This document shows, piece by piece, positions 1 to 9,185 of a stretch of 64,000 bases of DNA. Position 1 is the stretch's first letter. The number at the start of each line of letters is the position of its first letter. Both the position numbers and the translations under genes were made by a program. A model generated the notes under the pieces. That model had not been told where the DNA came from, did no database searches, and saw only the letters and a program-made list of their open reading frames with translations. This stretch comes from DATFRY01 sp963764695 (GTDB lineage: Bacteria > Myxococcota_A > Polyangia > Haliangiales > Haliangiaceae): positions 806,001 to 870,000 of the forward strand of contig CAVXTW010000003.1 in NCBI GenBank assembly GCA_963764695.1. Direction: 5' to 3'.

Positions 1-988
1 CGTAGCCGGCGCCGAACTGGTTCTCGATGCCGAAGCCGCCGGTGCCCCAGCTGTTCTTGAAGATGTAGAAGCCGCGCTCCATGACCGGCTGGCCGCTCGA
101 GTCCAGCACCTGGGCGCCGTTCTCGTCCACGGTCGGCACCTCGAGCTCGTCGTCCCAGCCGACCAGAAGGATGGCGTGGCCGGCGCGCTGCTGGCTCGAC
201 ACCTGCTTGTCGCGCGCGTTCGGGTACAGCACGTAGCCCTGGTTCCAGTACTCGCCGTTGACCGGCAGCTGAGAGCGGCGGTGGTTCCACGACTGGTAGA
301 AGAAGTCGAAGCCGACGACGACCGCGGTGCGGCGGGTGAACATGTGCGCCTTGATGTCAGAGCGGCTCAGCCAGCGGCTGTCGGGCAGGAAGAACTTCGG
401 CGCGTCGAGCGCGGCCTGCGGCGGATCGCCGTTCGTGTAGCAGCGGGTCGGCAGGCCCTCGTCGCCGGCGCAGGCCGGATCCTGAGCCGCGCCCCACTGG
501 GTCGTCTCGTACGGCCACATCGCCTCCTCCGGGATGCCGAACTCGCTTACCGCCTGCAGGTTGTAGCTGGCGTTGGAGCCGGAGGTGTTGGGGAACGAGC
601 CGACCTCGACCTTGGCCGACCACTGGAGGTACTGCTCCGAGAAGTCGGGGTTGGCCATCGAGCCCTCGACCAGGTAGAGGTGCTCCATCAGTGCGGCGAC
701 GGCGAAGATCGAGCAGACGCCGCGGCTCGCCTGGTTCTTGACCGAGGTCTGCGCGGCGACGAGGTCGCTGAACCTGGCGGGGAGGACCTCGTCGGCCTTG
801 AACTCGGCCGGGATGTCGTCGGCCTTGGGCGCGCCGGCGAGCAGCTCGTCGCGGTCGGCCAGCGGCGGATCGTTCTCGAGGTCGGCGTCGACCCCGTCGT
901 CATCGCTGCTGGTCTCGGGGCCGCAAGCGGCCAGCCCGACGGCGACGGCGAGGGGCAGGATCGTGGAGGCGAAGCGCTTGAACGTCAT
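1..988 (-). CDS. Papain-like (C1A) cysteine protease lipoprotein, 3' end cut by window edge
   Basis: Reading the minus strand from the ATG at 988 gives about 329 residues before the sequence leaves the window. A signal peptide ends in the lipobox GLAAC (Cys 22), followed by an acidic linker, so the protein is probably anchored in an envelope membrane. Papain-family landmarks follow: VKNQASRGVCSIFA with the likely nucleophile Cys 92, GHAILLVGWDDE with the catalytic His about 180 residues later, and FKNSWGT with the Asn. The active-site stretch differs from the usual GSCWAF and resembles the C1A-like proteases common in myxobacteria. The start is supported by AAGGAGA just upstream. The substrate is unknown. 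A roughly 150-base gap separates it from the aro gene. Confidence 0.85.
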   Translation of the reverse strand, partial: MTFKRFASTILPLAVAVGLAACGPETSSDDDGVDADLENDPPLADRDELLAGAPKADDIPAEFKADEVLPARFSDLVAAQTSVKNQASRGVCSIFAVAALMEHLYLVEGSMANPDFSEQYLQWSAKVEVGSFPNTSGSNASYNLQAVSEFGIPEEAMWPYETTQWGAAQDPACAGDEGLPTRCYTNGDPPQAALDAPKFFLPDSRWLSRSDIKAHMFTRRTAVVVGFDFFYQSWNHRRSQLPVNGEYWNQGYVLYPNARDKQVSSQQRAGHAILLVGWDDELEVPTVDENGAQVLDSSGQPVMERGFYIFKNSWGTGGFGIENQFGAGY

Positions 989-1138
989 GGCGGTCTCCTT
1001 GGAGGCGCGCTCTTCTACGACGCTCCGTCGATAATGGGAAGCGCATTCGTCGGTGTGTACGATTAGATGTTCTTATCCTTCAATCAGCAGAAGTGACCCT
1101 GGCTGACCCACACAGGGACGCTTCTCGCTCCGACGGTC

Positions 1139-2483
<1,345 letters not shown>

Positions 2484-2505
2484 CCCCCCGAGGCGCCACA
2501 GTAGC

Positions 2506-2532
2506 AAAAAAGATGGGCCCCCGTGGGGGCCC
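2506..2532 (-). terminator. Intrinsic terminator or attenuator upstream of DAHP synthase
   Basis: On the minus strand GGGCCCCC and GGGGGCCC (2532-2515) form a perfect GC stem, followed after three bases by six U residues (2511-2506). This is the cleanest rho-independent terminator in the window. It lies about 85 bases past the stop of the upstream lipoprotein gene, yet its U-tract ends only about 23 bases before the start of the DAHP synthase. A separate promoter can hardly fit in that gap, so attenuation of the aro gene is possible. No aromatic-codon-rich leader peptide was seen. Confidence 0.65.
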
Positions 2533-2617
2533 TTAACCCGGCGCAGAATCCGCGCCAGGAGTCCCATGAGGGCTCCCGGCAGGGCCACGCGTCAGGTGAA
2601 GTGCACCGGCAGCCGCA

Positions 2618-3040
2618 TCAGCAGTTGATCGCCTTGAGGCCCTGATCCGACTGCTGCAGCGACTTCTTGCAGGCGTCGGCGGCGGCCTTGGCCGAGTCGC
2701 CACCCGCCTCGCTCGCCTTCTTCCACACGTCGATGTTCGCGCGCAGCGTCTCCTTGCCCTGGGCCGGGTACGCCTGACAGTCGAGCAACCGCTTGATGTA
2801 CGTGTCGCACTCGGGGATGCCGGTCGATGCCGGCTCGCCGGTGGCCGCGGTCGCCTGGGCCTCGCCGGCTGGTTCGTCCGCAGGCGGTGTGGCGGGCGGC
2901 TGGGCCGGGGCTGCCTTGTCGGCCGGCGCGGCGGTCTTGTCGCCGGCCGGGACGGGGCCGGGCTCCTTCTTCGAGTCTCCCTTGCACGCCAGGAGGCCAG
3001 CTACGGCGACGGCGAGGAACGTGAGCGCGATGCGATTCAT
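2618..3040 (-). CDS. Small lipoprotein with Pro/Ala-rich linker
   Basis: 140 residues. A signal peptide with lipobox GLLAC is followed by a Lys/Pro/Ala/Glu-rich linker of about 55 residues and a compact C-terminal domain of about 65 residues containing four Cys (PECDTYIKRLLDC, then two further Cys), probably two disulfides. This layout is frequent among myxobacterial lipoproteins; no function is recognised. It is transcribed toward the DAHP synthase gene, with the hairpin at 2506-2532 between them. Upstream is a 200-base divergent promoter region that is clearly more AT-rich than its surroundings. Confidence 0.75.
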   Translation of the reverse strand: MNRIALTFLAVAVAGLLACKGDSKKEPGPVPAGDKTAAPADKAAPAQPPATPPADEPAGEAQATAATGEPASTGIPECDTYIKRLLDCQAYPAQGKETLRANIDVWKKASEAGGDSAKAAADACKKSLQQSDQGLKAINC

Positions 3041-3241
3041 CCTGGAGCCTCCGTCGGAGCCGCCGCACGTGGGTGGACTCGCATGGTCAAGCTACTGGCA
3101 GCCGAGCGGCGGGGCAAATCGAAAAATGTAATGAATGGCAACGACTTGTAAGGGCAGCGGGACAGCGCCGCGATGATGGTTCGCCGGAGTGCTTCAACGA
3201 ACTTCTTGACGCCGGTGTGCAGGTAGAAAATCCTGGAGGAT

Positions 3242-4435
3242 GTGCGATCGAAACAGCTACTGACGAATCGCGCACGGATCTCGCGGCACCTGCTCCTGGT
3301 CGTACCGGTCGCCGCGCTGGTCCTCCTTCTGTCCTCTCTCGTCGGCGACCGGGCCCACGCGCATGCGTGCGGCGCTCACCGCGCCGTTGTGCCTGCTCCG
3401 GTGGTGGAGGACGCCGGCTTCGAGCCCTTGCGGGTCGATGCGCGCGGACTGTCGGGCGGGCACCTGTGGGTCCGCCTGGCGCCCACCGATCCGCTCTTGC
3501 CCTCCACATATGTCATGGAGCTCGTCGGCGGCCGGGCGCCGCGCGGCCTGTCTCACTGGTGGGGCCAGCCGCTGACCGCCGACGGTGACCAGCTGGTGGT
3601 CCCGCTCCGGCTGCCGTCGGCGGCGTTCGATCTCAGCCCGAGCCCGCCGCTCGTGTTCGGCTTCCAGATCCGCGGCCTCGATCCCCAGGGGCGGGCCGGG
3701 GCGCCGTCGCAGCCGGTGTGGCTGTCGTTCGATCCGGCCCAGCCGGCGCGCGCGATGTCGACCGAGGCGCCACGCTCCGACCACGTGCTGTTCGTCCTGC
3801 TCGCGGTCGCGCTCGGCATCCTCTGGTACTGGTACCGCCGCGAGCCGTCGACCGAGAACAAGATCCGCCTGGCCGCGCTGGCCGCGCTGGCCTCGGTGGT
3901 GTTCCTGTCGGTCACCGCCGCGATGCCGTGGCTGGTGGTCGAGGGGACGCTGGCCGGGCGCACCGCGTCGCTCGAGTGCCTGCTGGGCCAGGAGGCGGCG
4001 TGCGTGCATCAGGCCGGCTCGCAGGCGCTGGCCGCGGCCGGCGGCGATCCCGCGATCCTGTCGCGCATGGTGTTCGAGGTGCAGCGCTGGCAGTGTGCGT
4101 CGGCCGCGCTTCGCATGGGTCAGGTGACGGCGCTGGCGCTGCTGCTACCGGCGCTGGTGTGGCTGCTCGTCGATCCGCGCCACCGCGCCGCGCAGGCTGC
4201 CACCGCGGTGGGCGCATCGGTGGCCGGCTTCGCCCTGATGGTGGTGATGCTGTATCGCCACTCGGTCCCGGTCTGGCTCGAAGGAGACATGTACTGGACG
4301 GCCGATATCGCGCTGATGACGACCACCAACATCGTGGTGGCCGCGATCCTGATCGTGAGGCAGAGCTTCGCGTTCCTGAACCGCTCGCCGCTGCCGCCGG
4401 CCGTGGCGCGCTATCAGGAACCGTCGCGCGACTGA
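3242..4435 (+). CDS. Polytopic membrane protein with extracytoplasmic N-terminal domain
   Basis: About 397 residues; the start is a GTG just behind GGAGGA (spacing tight, so the start is uncertain). An N-terminal hydrophobic segment (about 17-38) is followed by a soluble domain with two Cys and many Pro/Trp (about 45-185). Four or more membrane segments lie in the C-terminal half (about 187-203, 213-232, 290-310, 325-345, 355-372). A loop between segments carries three further Cys. No family is recognised. The 3' end overlaps the convergent acetyltransferase gene by 22 bases. Confidence 0.65.
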   Translation: MRSKQLLTNRARISRHLLLVVPVAALVLLLSSLVGDRAHAHACGAHRAVVPAPVVEDAGFEPLRVDARGLSGGHLWVRLAPTDPLLPSTYVMELVGGRAPRGLSHWWGQPLTADGDQLVVPLRLPSAAFDLSPSPPLVFGFQIRGLDPQGRAGAPSQPVWLSFDPAQPARAMSTEAPRSDHVLFVLLAVALGILWYWYRREPSTENKIRLAALAALASVVFLSVTAAMPWLVVEGTLAGRTASLECLLGQEAACVHQAGSQALAAAGGDPAILSRMVFEVQRWQCASAALRMGQVTALALLLPALVWLLVDPRHRAAQAATAVGASVAGFALMVVMLYRHSVPVWLEGDMYWTADIALMTTTNIVVAAILIVRQSFAFLNRSPLPPAVARYQEPSRD

Positions 4436-5007
4436 GGCGAGGCCGAGGAGCGCAGAGCGCGCCAGTCCTCGGCCAGGATGGCAAAGCGCAGGTGGTCGCG
4501 CCAGCGGCCACCGATGCGCACCATCCGGCGCGAGAAGCCCTCCTCCTGGAAGCCGCTGCGCACGATCAGCCGGATCGAGGCGGCGTTGTCCGGCTGCACG
4601 CTGGCCTCGATGCGGTGCAGCTTGAGGCGCAGGAAGGCCTGGCGCAGGACCAGCTGCACGCCCTCGGTCATGTAGCCCAGCCCGGTGAACGGCGCGAGCG
4701 CGTAGTAGCCGAGGTTGGCCGACTGCAGCGGCTCGCGCCGGATGTCGCTGAGGTTGAGCACGCCGCACAGGGCGCCGTCCTCGCGCCGGCACAAGAGATG
4801 GAGCTCGTTGACCGGGCTGTCGCCCAGGTGGAGGAAGTGGATCCACTGCGCGTGGGTGAGCGGCGGCTGGGCCAGCGCCCGGTGCAGGCCGCGACTGGCG
4901 CGCGCCCCGGCCAGGAACTCGCGCTCGTCGGCGGGCACGGGGCGGCGCAGGAAGGTGCGCGCGCCGATCTGCAGCGCGCGCGGGTGCCGTCGGCGCGCTA
5001 CGGGCAT
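4414..5007 (-). CDS. GNAT acetyltransferase, RimJ/RimL type
   Basis: 197 residues. The layout matches the GNAT fold of RimJ/RimL-like enzymes that acetylate protein N-termini or small amines with acetyl-CoA: an N-terminal LRRPVPADEREF strand, NLSDIRREPLQSANLGYY, the acetyl-CoA loop region FTGLGYMTEGVQLVL, and HRIEASVQPDNAASIRLIVRSGF. Its ATG lies inside the 3' end of the 5'-nucleotidase gene (10-base overlap), so the two are probably translated from one message. The substrate cannot be told from sequence. Confidence 0.8.
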   Translation of the reverse strand: MPVARRRHPRALQIGARTFLRRPVPADEREFLAGARASRGLHRALAQPPLTHAQWIHFLHLGDSPVNELHLLCRREDGALCGVLNLSDIRREPLQSANLGYYALAPFTGLGYMTEGVQLVLRQAFLRLKLHRIEASVQPDNAASIRLIVRSGFQEEGFSRRMVRIGGRWRDHLRFAILAEDWRALRSSASPQSRDGS

Positions 5008-6749
5008 CGCAGCGGGCGCGGGCCCGGCAGCGCGATGCGCGGGGCGCGCGGGTCGTGGATCCGCCGGTCGTCGCCTCGCAGCTTCCCGCCGCGGGCACGC
5101 AGCGCGGCCGCCAGCGTGTCGCGGATCGGGGCGCCGTCGTCGACCACGACCGCGCCGTCTGGCAGCTCGAGGTCGGCCAGCATGCCGTCGCCGCCGCTGG
5201 CCAGGAAGTCGCTGGTCACCAGGAGCAGCCTGTCGCCGTCGCGCACCCGGCGGCCGCCGTCGCGCCGCAAGGTCACCTCCACCTTGCCGTCGCGGCAGCG
5301 CGCGGTGGCCCGCACGCCCGACAGGGAGAAGATGCCGCCCTCGCGCTGGAGGTTCCTGGCCACGATGCCGGCCAGCTGCGCGCCGGTCAGCTTCACGCGC
5401 GCGAAGCGGTTGTCGAACGGCATCGCCCGGTAGAGCGCGCCGTAGGTGAGCGGCCCGGCCGGCAGGTCGGCGCGCAGTCCGCCGCCGTTGGTGATGGCGA
5501 CGTCGGCGCCGCGCGTGGCCGCGCGCATCATGTCGGCGAACAGGTTGCCCAGCGCCGACTCCTGGGCGTACGAGCGGCGCACGGTGGACTCGACGACGAC
5601 GCCCAGCTGGCTGTCGCGCACCTCGCGCGCGGCGGCGATGTGCCGCTCCATCATCGCGACCAGCTGCTCGTCGGCGACGACCGGCTTACCTTCATACGGC
5701 TCCGGCTTGCACGGCGCCGGCTCGGCGTCGTGATCGCGGCCCTCGGGCGACCTGGCGCCGCACACCGAGCGCGGCGGGTGGATGCGCCGCTCGAGCACGC
5801 GCCCGCGCCGGCCGGACTCGACGACAAGATCCACGCGCCCGAATGCCACGCCCTTGGCAAACGACTGCACGATGGCGACCCCGGCCACCTCGTGGGCGAC
5901 GCCCTGGTGCGTGTGTCCGCCGACGATGACGTCGACGGCGCCGGGCGGCAGCGCGCGCGCGGCCTCGAAGATCTCCTCGTCGGCCCCGCACGACTCGAGC
6001 ACTTTCGGATCCTCGAAGTCGCGACACGTGCCGCCGGCGTGGGCGGCGACAAGGACGACCTGGGCGCCGCGGCGGCGCAGCTCGGCCGCGTCGGCCGCGA
6101 TTGTCTCGGCCAGAGGCTTCATGGCAAGGCCGGCGAAGTTGCTGGCCATGGTGGTGCGCGGCGTGGACTCGGTGGTCACCCCGATGATGCCGATGCGGAC
6201 ACCGGCGCGCTCGATGAGGACCGTGGGGGAAAAGTGCGGCCACGCGACCCGCTTGCCGGTCGACTCGTCGAGCAGGTTGGCGGCCAGGAACGGGTACTTT
6301 GCCTCGGCGGCGCGGGCCTTGAGCGCGCCCCGCGGATCGTCGCCGGCGTCGCGCGGCACCGGGCGCTCGCCGGCCGGGCCGAAGTCGAACTCGTGGTTGC
6401 CGACCGTGACGGCCGCGTAGCCGATGTGGTTGTAGCCCTCGACAACGGCCGCGCCCTCGTTGAGGTTCGACTCGAGCGTGCCCTGGAACATGTCGCCGCC
6501 GTCGATCATGACGACGTCGTCCACGCGGCCCGACGCGCGCAGGCTGGCCATGTGGCCGGCCAGCATCGGCAGCATCTCGATGTGGCCGTGCAGGTCGCTG
6601 GTGCCGATGATGGCGAGCCTGACCTTGCGCGGCGCCGGCGCGGGCGCCTCGGAGCGCGCGGTGCCTGTGCGCTCGGCGGGGGCAGCGCCGCCGCAGGCCG
6701 CGACTACCAGGAGGCAGGGAGCGAGGATCCGGATGTTTGCGCGCCGCAC
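4998..6749 (-). CDS. 5'-nucleotidase / UshA-like metallophosphoesterase lipoprotein
   Basis: 583 residues. Lipobox VVAAC marks envelope anchoring. The N-terminal metallophosphatase domain shows the metal-binding sequence blocks SDLHGH, IDGGDMFQGT, VGNHEFDFG, LVAAHAGG and GGHTHQG. The C-terminal 5'-nucleotidase domain (after about residue 370) shows SALGNLFADMM, ITNGGGLRADL and AMPFDNRF. Such enzymes hydrolyse extracellular nucleotides or nucleotide sugars for phosphate and nucleoside salvage. A short Arg/Asp-rich insertion (about residues 125-150) follows GNHEFDF. Its start lies 4 bases after the stop of the upstream lipoprotein gene and it overlaps the acetyltransferase downstream. Confidence 0.88.
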   Translation of the reverse strand: MRRANIRILAPCLLVVAACGGAAPAERTGTARSEAPAPAPRKVRLAIIGTSDLHGHIEMLPMLAGHMASLRASGRVDDVVMIDGGDMFQGTLESNLNEGAAVVEGYNHIGYAAVTVGNHEFDFGPAGERPVPRDAGDDPRGALKARAAEAKYPFLAANLLDESTGKRVAWPHFSPTVLIERAGVRIGIIGVTTESTPRTTMASNFAGLAMKPLAETIAADAAELRRRGAQVVLVAAHAGGTCRDFEDPKVLESCGADEEIFEAARALPPGAVDVIVGGHTHQGVAHEVAGVAIVQSFAKGVAFGRVDLVVESGRRGRVLERRIHPPRSVCGARSPEGRDHDAEPAPCKPEPYEGKPVVADEQLVAMMERHIAAAREVRDSQLGVVVESTVRRSYAQESALGNLFADMMRAATRGADVAITNGGGLRADLPAGPLTYGALYRAMPFDNRFARVKLTGAQLAGIVARNLQREGGIFSLSGVRATARCRDGKVEVTLRRDGGRRVRDGDRLLLVTSDFLASGGDGMLADLELPDGAVVVDDGAPIRDTLAAALRARGGKLRGDDRRIHDPRAPRIALPGPRPLRCP

Positions 6750-6753
6750 GCGG

Positions 6754-7506
6754 TCATCTTAACAGCGATGCCTGGCCGGCATCGGGACCGCTGCCATCAC
6801 ACGGAGCGCCGAGGTCGAACGCCAGGCTCGGCACCTCGATCTGGCAGCCGCCCTCGACCGGGGTCGGATCGGTCACGCCCGCGACCTCGACGAACACGGC
6901 ATCGGTCAGCGTGCCCCTCACCCCCTGCGCGCACAGCTCGGTGAACACGACCGTGCCCGTGGTGGCCAGATACGGCGTGTGCACGTCGCTCGACTCGGCG
7001 TCGACGTCGTAGGCCGCGGCGATGAGCGGCGGCGCGGGCGCCTGGATCTCCGACAGATCGATGTCTGTGTTGACCGGCGTCTCCTCGACGTAGCCGACCA
7101 GCACCGCGTTGATGAGCTCTTCATCGAAGATCGGCGCGATGCCGACCAGCAGGCCGGGGAACAGCTCCGTGTCGATCTCGCTGCCGACCGGCTGGGTGAG
7201 ATCGGCCGGGATCCACGCAGGCGGACAGGTGCACGGCAGCGCGCCGCTGCAGATCTGGCCCGGCGACTCGCACGCCATGTCGCAGCCGCCGCAGTGCGCC
7301 GAGTCGGTGGCGGTGTCCACGCACTCGTCGCCACACATCGTCATGGTGCAGACGGCCGCGTCGGGCGAGGACGCATCCGCCGGCGCCGCATCGGCGGTCT
7401 CGCCCGCGTCGGCCGGCGAGCCGCCGACGTCGTCATCGCCACCGCATGCGGCGACAAGAGAGATCCAGACAGTGGCGTGCATCAGGGCGAGAGAGAGTCG
7501 CGACAC
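6754..7506 (-). CDS. Cys-rich lipoprotein of myxobacterial type
   Basis: 250 residues. Lipobox LVAAC is followed by Asp/Ala-rich spacer sequence, then a short Cys module (CGDECVDTATDSAHCGGC, about residues 58-80) of the kind found repeatedly in myxobacterial surface lipoproteins. A domain of about 150 residues follows, with no recognised family and few Cys. Probably the first gene of an operon with the 5'-nucleotidase and acetyltransferase (4-base gap). Function unknown. Confidence 0.75.
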   Translation of the reverse strand: MSRLSLALMHATVWISLVAACGGDDDVGGSPADAGETADAAPADASSPDAAVCTMTMCGDECVDTATDSAHCGGCDMACESPGQICSGALPCTCPPAWIPADLTQPVGSEIDTELFPGLLVGIAPIFDEELINAVLVGYVEETPVNTDIDLSEIQAPAPPLIAAAYDVDAESSDVHTPYLATTGTVVFTELCAQGVRGTLTDAVFVEVAGVTDPTPVEGGCQIEVPSLAFDLGAPCDGSGPDAGQASLLR

Positions 7507-7583
7507 GGTCCTGCGTCGTTAACATGCTCGCCGCGCGCGATGCGGATTTTCACCCGCCGGGGCGAGCCATCACCGACGGCGGC

Positions 7584-9110
7584 TCAGCGGGCAGGCGCTG
7601 GCGGAACGGCCGGTTGAGGCTCGACAGCCGGCTGCTCGGGCACCGCGATCGTCAGCGTCCCCATCATGGAGACCCAGTCCGAGTCGTCGCCGGCGCCGAG
7701 CGTGAGGTGGCTGGCGTTGGCCACGCGCTCGCCCCAGCTCGGGTCGACCTGCACCCAGCGTCCGTCGATGTCGACCTCGGCCCACGCGTGCCAGCCGAAG
7801 CGGCGCACGTCGTCGCCCATGTAGATGAGGCCGGACACCTCGCGCGCCGGGATGCCGGCGGCGCGGGCCAGCGCGACGAACAAGAGCGCGTGCTCGGTGC
7901 AGTCGCCGGCGCGCCGGGTCAGGACCTGCGACGCGGTGGTGAGATTGGAGGACAGCGTCTTGGACAGGTTGCGGAACACCCAGTCGACGAGCCGGCCGAC
8001 CTGCTCGACGCGCTCGGCGCCGGCGGTGAGCTGGCGCGAGAGGTCGGCGATGGCGCGGTTGCCGGTGTCGGCGCGGCCGTCGTCGCGCAGCGCGGCCGCT
8101 CGATCGGCCGGCATCACCGGCAGGCCCGGCCGTGCGTGCAGGGCCACGTCGAACTTTCCGTCCGCGCGGCGGCTGACCTCCTGGTTGGGCGCGTCGCGCA
8201 GGGTGAAGTTCTTGCCCACGCCTACCACGAGGTGCAGCTGGCGCAGCCCGGACGGATCGCCGAGCGGCCGATCGACCGCGACCGCGTCGGCGATCATGTC
8301 GAAGCCGACCACGTCGCTCTGCGCGCGCGCCTTCTCCTCCCAGCGCAGCTCGACGCCCTCGCCCAGCGAGGCGCGCAGGGTCACGCCGCCGCCGGCGACG
8401 CGGGTCTCGGTCACCGCCTGCTCCCCCTCGCTGCGCGACGACAGCACCGCCACCAGGGTCTGCACGCCGGACATGCGCTCGCGGCGGACATCCGCGACGT
8501 CGATGGTCGTCTTCTTGTCGCTCTCGGAGCTGCTGTCGAACTCGATGACGACCACCCGCTGTCCGCGGCGCAGATCGCCCGGCTCGACCGCGCCCTGGTC
8601 GAGCACGGCCAGGAGCGTCTCGCGGCTGGGCGGCAGCTTCCGCTCGGCCTCGGCGCTGCCGTCGGCCTTGTGCGACGCGATCATCTCCCCCTCGCGGTTG
8701 CGGTGCACGCGCTCGACCACGCCGGCGCCGCTGTCCTCGCGAGAGCGCATCTCGACCAGCTCGTAAGGCGGCCTGGCGGCGTAGCGCCTGTGCTCCTCGA
8801 AGCTCACATCGGCCGTGCTGCCCAGCCCGCCGGTGCGCAGCCGACCGGTCACGCTCCACTCCACGTGCCCGTCGGGCCCGGCCGGGCGCATGGAGACGCT
8901 GGCGTAGCCGACCTTCTTGCCCTGCAGATACATGCCGAACCACTGCTCGCGGACGCCGTCGCGCAGCACCCGCTCGACCGCCGCGGCGGTGACCAGGTGG
9001 CCGGGCGGCACCACGACGCGCGCCACCGCATCCGGCTCGGCGCTGCGAGACTCGCACCCGAGCCAGGCCACCAGGGCGACGATGGCCAGGGTCGGGCGAG
9101 CACAGGACAT
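7584..9110 (-). CDS. Transglutaminase-like domain lipoprotein
   Basis: 508 residues from ATG 9110, chosen because MSCARPTLAIVALVAWLGC then forms a lipoprotein signal peptide; an upstream ATG at 9146 only adds an uncharged-poor extension. The first roughly 350 residues form a beta-rich region unlike any family I can name. The C-terminal part is a transglutaminase-like/cysteine protease fold with the triad in order: Cys in RAGDCTEHALLF, His in GWHAWAEV and Asp in VQVDPSWG. Such proteins act as peptidases or amidases in the envelope; substrate unknown. A Pro-rich tail ends the protein. Confidence 0.8.
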   Translation of the reverse strand: MSCARPTLAIVALVAWLGCESRSAEPDAVARVVVPPGHLVTAAAVERVLRDGVREQWFGMYLQGKKVGYASVSMRPAGPDGHVEWSVTGRLRTGGLGSTADVSFEEHRRYAARPPYELVEMRSREDSGAGVVERVHRNREGEMIASHKADGSAEAERKLPPSRETLLAVLDQGAVEPGDLRRGQRVVVIEFDSSSESDKKTTIDVADVRRERMSGVQTLVAVLSSRSEGEQAVTETRVAGGGVTLRASLGEGVELRWEEKARAQSDVVGFDMIADAVAVDRPLGDPSGLRQLHLVVGVGKNFTLRDAPNQEVSRRADGKFDVALHARPGLPVMPADRAAALRDDGRADTGNRAIADLSRQLTAGAERVEQVGRLVDWVFRNLSKTLSSNLTTASQVLTRRAGDCTEHALLFVALARAAGIPAREVSGLIYMGDDVRRFGWHAWAEVDIDGRWVQVDPSWGERVANASHLTLGAGDDSDWVSMMGTLTIAVPEQPAVEPQPAVPPAPAR

Positions 9111-9185
9111 GACCGGTAGGCTTTCGCACCGGCGCCCTCCGCGCAAGCGGATCCTCGGCCGGAGAGGCTGAGCGGCCCCCGCGGA

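Noticed and set aside
1090..1118. CCCTG..CAGGG hairpin between the protease and aro genes as a terminator
   Set aside because: Only five pairs with an 11-base loop and no U-run; too weak to call.
3718..5433. 571-codon plus-strand frame across two genes
   Set aside because: Out of frame with the membrane protein gene and antisense to the acetyltransferase; no domain visible.
5055..6944. 629-codon plus-strand frame opposite the 5'-nucleotidase gene
   Set aside because: It is the mirror of a clear metallophosphoesterase; its protein is repetitive Arg/Ala/Gly/His without motifs, a usual effect of high GC.
7446..9119. 557-codon plus-strand frame
   Set aside because: Antisense to the transglutaminase-like lipoprotein, which has a signal peptide and a complete catalytic triad.
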